From Anaerolineales bacterium UBA2200 (lineage in GTDB: Bacteria; Chloroflexota; Anaerolineae; UBA2200): DNA of 64,000 bases. Made by a program: the position numbers and the translations under genes. Location: the NCBI GenBank assembly GCA_002327925.1, contig DCVA01000016.1, forward strand, positions 1 to 64,000, read 5' to 3'. This document shows, piece after piece, positions 59,735-64,000 of this stretch. Position 1 is the first letter of the stretch; every line of letters starts with the position of its first letter. The notes below the pieces were generated by a model. The model was given only the letters and a program-made list of their open reading frames with translations. It did no database searches and was not told the origin of the DNA.

Positions 59735-60811
59735 TCAGGCACGAAGGGCGCCTGTCGGACAGACGGATGTGCACAGACTGCAGGAGCGGCACAGCACTGT
59801 GTCCAGCCGCATTTCCGGGCCGGGCAAAACGCGACGGGCGCCATAGGCACAGACAGTTTCACAGCGTCCACAGAGGGTGCAGGCATTTGCGTCAAACGAG
59901 AAGGTGACGACGGGGGATACGAATGGCTCTTTCAGCGATTGCAGCGCGGTTCCGCGTAAACTGGACAGGTCTGTATGTGTCCTGGCGTCCAGCCAGGCGG
60001 TCAGTTGCGTCAGGGTCTTGTCGAACCAGCCCAGTCCCTGCAGCAAGGGAGCACTGTGCACGCCGACGGCCGTGGCCCCGACCATCAGCATTTCGAGCAC
60101 GTCCCGGGCACCGGTCACACCACCAGTGCCGACCACGGAGCAGGAATCGCCATGTTCCAGACGAATCGAGGCCACAGACGCCAGGGCGGCAGGTAGAATC
60201 GCTTCACCGGAGAGCCAGGCGAAGGAGCCCAGTACGGGCTTGCGGGTCTCTACGTCAACGCGGAGGGCAGGGCCCAGAGAATCAATGGCTGTGATGCCAT
60301 CGGCGCCGGCCTGCAGGCAGGCCTTCACAATTCCAACAAGATCGGGCCAGTTTGCGCTAACCTTGACCAACACAGGGATGGACACTGTTCTCTTGGCCAC
60401 GGCAACCATGGGAGCGGCATCCTGGGCTCTGTAGGAAACGAGCTCCAGCATGTCGGCTCCAATGCGGGCAAGCGGCCGCGCCAGATGCTTGACTTCCTCA
60501 GGAGTGTGGCCTGTGCTGGCGATGAGCACCCCTTTGCGGTCACTCAGGGACGGAATCTCCTGCTCGATCCATTGTTGGGCCGGCAGGTCCGACCAGGCCT
60601 CCGTGTTCAACATGCTTCTATGGCCGGCTGCAGCAATGTGCGGTCTGGGGTTCGTGGCGGCCGTGACCCGGATCGTCTTGGTTACTACTGCCGCGGCACC
60701 GGCCTCGAAAGCGGCGCGAATTCCTGCGGCACTCCACGAAAGAGGCCCGGAAGCCAGAACCAGTGGGTTGCGCAGCTTTATCCCGCACAGCACAACACTC
60801 AGGTCAGCCAT
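59735..60811 (-). CDS. Dihydroorotate dehydrogenase-like flavoprotein with C-terminal 2[4Fe-4S] domain
   Basis: 358 residues. Residues 1-300 form a DHODH/PreA-like TIM barrel: KLRNPLVLASGPLSWSAAGI at the start, ADGITAIDSLGPALRV near 195 and SVVGTGGVTGARDVLEMLMVGATAVGV near 232 for FMN phosphate. The C-terminus has two ferredoxin motifs, CTLCGRCETVC and CRSCSLCTSVCP. At the place of the catalytic N-x-S-C/S-P loop it reads ELVSYRAQD, so the usual active-site base is missing and orotate or pyrimidine chemistry is doubtful. Similar DHOD-like proteins occur beside SsnA-type amidohydrolases in purine-linked clusters. Confidence 0.85.
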   Translation of the reverse strand: MADLSVVLCGIKLRNPLVLASGPLSWSAAGIRAAFEAGAAAVVTKTIRVTAATNPRPHIAAAGHRSMLNTEAWSDLPAQQWIEQEIPSLSDRKGVLIASTGHTPEEVKHLARPLARIGADMLELVSYRAQDAAPMVAVAKRTVSIPVLVKVSANWPDLVGIVKACLQAGADGITAIDSLGPALRVDVETRKPVLGSFAWLSGEAILPAALASVASIRLEHGDSCSVVGTGGVTGARDVLEMLMVGATAVGVHSAPLLQGLGWFDKTLTQLTAWLDARTHTDLSSLRGTALQSLKEPFVSPVVTFSFDANACTLCGRCETVCAYGARRVLPGPEMRLDTVLCRSCSLCTSVCPTGALRA

Positions 60812-60880
60812 CGGAATGTACCTTTCTGTGGTACCTGGTCACAAGAAGCCAGGCGAGTCTCTCGCAGCGCACAACATCAC

Positions 60881-62209
60881 TCATCCTCTTGCCGCCTTCC
60901 AGAGCTCGTCCGCCGCCCGTTCGACACGTGTTCGCACTGCTACCTCATCCACCCCGAGCACCAGACCGTCGCGCAGGAGCCAACGTCCGGCGCACATGAC
61001 CCCTCGCAGGTCGGCCGGGTTGCGATACAGCAGGAGCTGGTCGGCTATGTTGTGCTCTGCGACTGGTGTTGGCAGGTGGGAGTTGATCAGTAGCAGGTCA
61101 GCGCTCTTTCCGCACTCGAGCTTGCCCAGGTCGGCGAAGCCAAGGGCTCTGGCGCCGTTCTGGGTGGCCATCGTCCAGGCGAGTCTGGCAGGCATAGCAC
61201 CCGGGTCCTGCAGGCGCGCCCTTGGCAGGAGGGCAGCGGCGCGCATCACCTCGAACATATTGTTGATGTAGCCATCCGTACCGAGAGCAACGTTGACCCC
61301 GGCTTGAACCATCTCCGGCACGGGGGAGAAGCCGCCGCCAACCTCGCAATTGGATAGAGGCTGGTGCGACACATTCACCCCATGCCTGGCCAGGATCTCG
61401 ACCTCGGAAGCGTCGACCTGCACGCATTGGGAGGCCAGCACACGGGGACCGAGAACATTGAGGCGCTCATAGTACTCAACAGGACGAAGCCCCAAGTGGC
61501 GCAGACAGTACTCTGGTTCATGGGTGCCTTCGGAAAGGTGCATGTGCACGCGTGCCCCGTGCTCTGAAGCGATGGCGAACGCCTCCCGGATGAAATTCGC
61601 GGAGCACGTGAATGAAGTATGGAAGCACATCATCCCGGACAGCAACCCCCCCGCCTCCTGGCAACGCCTGATCCAGGCGGCATTCTCACGCAGGCCCAGC
61701 TCGCCATTCAGAGGGCTTACCCTCTGGCTGGCCTCGAAGGAGAGTACGCCACGCAGACCTCGCGCAGACACGATTGCAGCCTCTGCCTCCAGCGCGCCGG
61801 GGATGGCATTGGGACCTTCCAGGCAGTCGTAGAAGGTCGTCACGCCGGAGCGGATCATCTCGAGGCATGCCCAATCTGTGGCAGCACGGATCAGGTCGTG
61901 GGTCAACCGGTCCTCAACGAGGGGCCACCAAAAGTCCTGCAGGAACGGCCAGAAGCCGGCGGGAGCGGCCTGCAGGGGAATCCCGTGAGCCAGCACTCCG
62001 TACATGTGGTGATGGGCATTGACGAAGGAAGGCGTGATCACGCAATCAGTAGCGTCGACCAGTGTAGCCTGAGGATAGGCGCGTTGGAGGTCGACGTTTG
62101 GTCCCGTGGCCACGATGCGGTCCCCTTCAATGGCGACGCCGCTGGCGGAATGAGGAGATTGCGTGGTATCGGCCCAGAGTAGCCGGCCTAGAATCAGCAT
62201 CCCTGCCAT
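60881..62209 (-). CDS. SsnA-like amidohydrolase (chlorohydrolase family)
   Basis: 442 residues of the amidohydrolase superfamily. NAHHHMYG near residue 67 holds the metal HxH. HMHLSEGTHE near 220, SQCVQVDASE near 255 and ALGTDGYINN near 310 supply the remaining metal and catalytic residues. The style is that of SsnA, found in selenium-dependent purine catabolism clusters with YgfK-like Fe-S proteins. The ATG has GGAGG upstream. It is followed by the DHODH-like gene after 69 bases. Confidence 0.87.
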   Translation of the reverse strand: MAGMLILGRLLWADTTQSPHSASGVAIEGDRIVATGPNVDLQRAYPQATLVDATDCVITPSFVNAHHHMYGVLAHGIPLQAAPAGFWPFLQDFWWPLVEDRLTHDLIRAATDWACLEMIRSGVTTFYDCLEGPNAIPGALEAEAAIVSARGLRGVLSFEASQRVSPLNGELGLRENAAWIRRCQEAGGLLSGMMCFHTSFTCSANFIREAFAIASEHGARVHMHLSEGTHEPEYCLRHLGLRPVEYYERLNVLGPRVLASQCVQVDASEVEILARHGVNVSHQPLSNCEVGGGFSPVPEMVQAGVNVALGTDGYINNMFEVMRAAALLPRARLQDPGAMPARLAWTMATQNGARALGFADLGKLECGKSADLLLINSHLPTPVAEHNIADQLLLYRNPADLRGVMCAGRWLLRDGLVLGVDEVAVRTRVERAADELWKAARG

Positions 62210-62269
62210 AGCACCTCCGGCTGGTCAATCCGCGATCAGGAAGGAGCCCGGGAGGCCCGTCCGACGAGC

Positions 62270-62566
62270 TTACCCGCCTGAAATTGATGGAAAGAGCATC
62301 AGCTCGTCTCCTTCCGACAATAGCAGCCCGTCGGGGTCATCCCGCGTCAATTGGCCGTTGTGAAAGATGACCAGGTGGGTGGCCACCGTACCGTTCGGGC
62401 TGAAGAGCATCTCGTGCAGGTGGTGGCCATACTGCCGGCTGATTGCCTCAAGCGCAGTCTGCACGGTACAGCCAGCAGGCAAGTCAAGGGCCTGCATGTC
62501 CACGCCCGTGAGTCGGCGAAGCATGTTATGGTACTTGATGTGGATGCGAACTAGCGCCACAGGCAT
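62270..62566 (-). CDS. MoaD/ThiS-family ubiquitin-like protein
   Basis: 98 residues with a beta-grasp fold: HIKYHNMLRRLTG at the start, LPAGCTVQTALEAIS near 35, LSEGDELMLFPSISGG at the end. The terminal Gly-Gly is the site of adenylation and thiocarboxylation. It overlaps the 3' end of the aldehyde oxidoreductase gene by 16 bases; such pairs supply sulfur for the tungsten pterin cofactor of that enzyme. Confidence 0.88.
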   Translation of the reverse strand: MPVALVRIHIKYHNMLRRLTGVDMQALDLPAGCTVQTALEAISRQYGHHLHEMLFSPNGTVATHLVIFHNGQLTRDDPDGLLLSEGDELMLFPSISGG

Positions 62567-64000
62567 GCGGCAACGTCTCCGAGGCCCAGGGTCTGCAGTT
62601 TCTCTGGGGTCGGCCAACCCTTTGTGGCGTCCCAGCCCCGTAGCCGGTAGTACTCTTGCAGCATGGGCTCAATGTCGATTGTCTGTCCCCTGGCATTGCC
62701 GGTTGGCGAGGGCTCTGCCGAGAAGCGGCGAGGCAGGCGGTCATCGGCGCGCGTGATGCCATGAATTGCGTCGTAGCAGCGCTGCAGATTGTAGATGCGC
62801 TCGCCGATTTCTTTCAGCAGCTTCACGGACATCGACATCCCTGTGGTAGCTTCGATTGCCGCACCGATGTCCGGCCAGTAGATTTCCGCCAGAACAAAGG
62901 TACCGCCCGATTTGCACATGCCTGTCGAGTCGATCACCGCCCCGAAATCCTCACCGTCCTTGACCAGGAAGGCCTTGTGCTTGGTGGCCAGTGGCTGCAC
63001 CAATTCGGGCAGATAATCCGCGCCGTAGCGGCGGCGCCCTTCGTCGGGGTAGCCAGTCTCGTCAATGGTCGGGAACGCCTTCAAGTGATCCGCGCCGCGT
63101 GTGGATGTGACGTGCGCAAGGCCCATGGAGCGCTGTGCGCGGCCATCCTGACCGGGAATTTCCATGCCCTTGACGTGCATGGCGAACTGCTCCGCACCAC
63201 GGCCGATTGTCTCTGACATACGGCGTACCCCTTCGGCGAGCAGGTTGCCAAAGCCCTCGCGCCGCGCGATCATCGGAAGCAACCGCAGAACGACGCTCAT
63301 ATCCCCCCAGCGCAAAGGAAGGCCGCCCGTGTCGTCAAGGTTGAGGATCTCTTCGTCCCACAATTCCATGGCGAAGCTGATGCAGCGTCCGGTGGAGATG
63401 GTGTCGAGGCCAAGCTCGTCACACAGTCGATTCGCAGCCAGGAGCGCGTCCAGGTCATCGTTCAGGATGCAGGCGCCAAGGGCATTCAGAGTCTCGTACT
63501 CTACGCTGCGCAAAGACGTATTGGCGAAAGGTCCGTCCGGGATCTGGTACACCTTGTCGCAGGCGACCGGGCAGCCAAAGCAGGCCACATTGCGCACAAA
63601 GGCACGCGAGTACAGGGCGTCGGCATTGATGCGATCAGCGTTCTCGTAACCGCCGGCCTTAAAGTTCTGCGTGGGGAAGCGTCCCATTGCGTTCATCAGG
63701 GAGACGATGCCCGGAGTGCCGTGCGCGGACACGGCGGGGAAAATGGGGTTGGCCAGCAAGCGGCGCTGCAACTCGAGGCTGAGGTGGCTCAGACGCTTGG
63801 GATCAGCAATGCGGATAGGCCCGTGGCCGCGAACGGCCAGGGCCTTCAGGCGCTTGCTGCCCATCACCGCGCCAAGTCCGCAGCGAGCCGCAGAGCGCTG
63901 AGCGGTAATCTGGATGCCTGCGTAGCGCACTAGGTTCTCGCCAGCGGGGCCGATGACCGCGGTCTTGACGAGTGCATCGCCCCATAACCGGCGAATCTCC
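62551..64000 (-). CDS. Aldehyde ferredoxin oxidoreductase (tungsten type), 5' end outside the window
   Basis: Oxidises aldehydes to acids with ferredoxin, using tungstopterin and one 4Fe-4S cluster. The frame stays open to the window edge, so the N-terminus is missing; about 480 of the usual 600-700 residues are present. RCGLGAVMGSKRLKALAV lies near the start of the visible part, FGCPVACDKVY follows, and LCDELGLDTIS and GKGMEIPGQD-like VKGMEIPGQDGR also fit the AOR family. The last cluster cysteine is in DSTGMCKSGG. Substrate class (formaldehyde, glyceraldehyde phosphate, aromatic or other) is not decided by these motifs. Confidence 0.92.
   Translation of the reverse strand, partial: EIRRLWGDALVKTAVIGPAGENLVRYAGIQITAQRSAARCGLGAVMGSKRLKALAVRGHGPIRIADPKRLSHLSLELQRRLLANPIFPAVSAHGTPGIVSLMNAMGRFPTQNFKAGGYENADRINADALYSRAFVRNVACFGCPVACDKVYQIPDGPFANTSLRSVEYETLNALGACILNDDLDALLAANRLCDELGLDTISTGRCISFAMELWDEEILNLDDTGGLPLRWGDMSVVLRLLPMIARREGFGNLLAEGVRRMSETIGRGAEQFAMHVKGMEIPGQDGRAQRSMGLAHVTSTRGADHLKAFPTIDETGYPDEGRRRYGADYLPELVQPLATKHKAFLVKDGEDFGAVIDSTGMCKSGGTFVLAEIYWPDIGAAIEATTGMSMSVKLLKEIGERIYNLQRCYDAIHGITRADDRLPRRFSAEPSPTGNARGQTIDIEPMLQEYYRLRGWDATKGWPTPEKLQTLGLGDVAACLWR

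Noticed and set aside
1..64000. CRISPR arrays, insertion sequences or prophage genes
   Set aside because: No regularly spaced repeats, transposase, integrase or phage structural genes were seen.

Overview
The window looks like a chromosomal segment of a high-G+C bacterium, most likely a member of the Chloroflexota; that assignment is an inference. It rests on the type of genes present: a T-box leader on leuS, an rpoC whose product has a long coiled-coil insertion and which is not preceded by rpoB, PdxST-type vitamin B6 synthesis, a SpoIIIAA/Ycf45-R3H ATPase, a MEMO1-type protein and a lone LarA homologue. Strong TTGACA-N17-TATACT-like promoters recur between genes. There is no CRISPR array, rRNA, prophage or insertion sequence.

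Layout. 0.3-8.5 kb: a PPi-type phosphofructokinase, a threonine-to-glycine pair (tdh-kbl), exonuclease VII (xseAB) and leuS, which sits behind a T-box riboswitch and two tRNA-Ala genes. 8.5-11.9 kb: a MacAB-like ABC export operon. 12-16.8 kb: a mannose-class PTS operon (IIA, IIB, fused IIC-IID) with a DhnA-type aldolase and a zinc alcohol dehydrogenase. 16.9-31.2 kb: housekeeping and repair genes (radical-SAM repair protein, pdxST, AAA-R3H, tmk, c-di-AMP receptor-like, gmk, MEMO1, priA, lysoplasmalogenase-like, pepA, a secreted nuclease). 31.3-42.6 kb: larA-like, rpoC with a structured leader, a class A PBP, a histone-deacetylase-like protein and an acetyltransferase. 42.6-54.9 kb: one long minus-strand operon, mostly with 4-14 nt gene overlaps. 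It encodes the whole tetrahydromethanopterin/methanofuran C1 branch (MtdB, FwdD, FwdB, FwdA, Ftr, FwdC, Mch), two ATP-grasp ligases, two sugar kinases and a SorC-type regulator. 55-64 kb: a broken dipeptidase gene, an Fe-S/flavin oxidoreductase pair, two amidohydrolases, a DHODH-like Fe-S flavoprotein, a MoaD-like protein and a tungsten-type aldehyde oxidoreductase that runs off the window.

Two things stand out. First, the leuS T-box riboswitch is physically split. Stem I, with a CUC leucine specifier, and Stem II lie between two tRNA-Ala genes, while the Stem III-like hairpin, antiterminator and terminator lie beyond the second tRNA. A tRNA gene is thus embedded in the riboswitch, and the only clear promoter is upstream of the first tRNA. 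Second, the C1 operon encodes an archaeal-style formylmethanofuran dehydrogenase: it has a FwdD subunit, and FwdB keeps the N-terminal cluster cysteines and the Cys-His-Gly-Pro active-site motif. The Fhc hydrolase complex of known methylotrophic bacteria lacks FwdD. This points to a redox CO2/formyl-methanofuran reaction in a bacterium, possibly linked to the neighbouring Mo/W and Fe-S enzymes.
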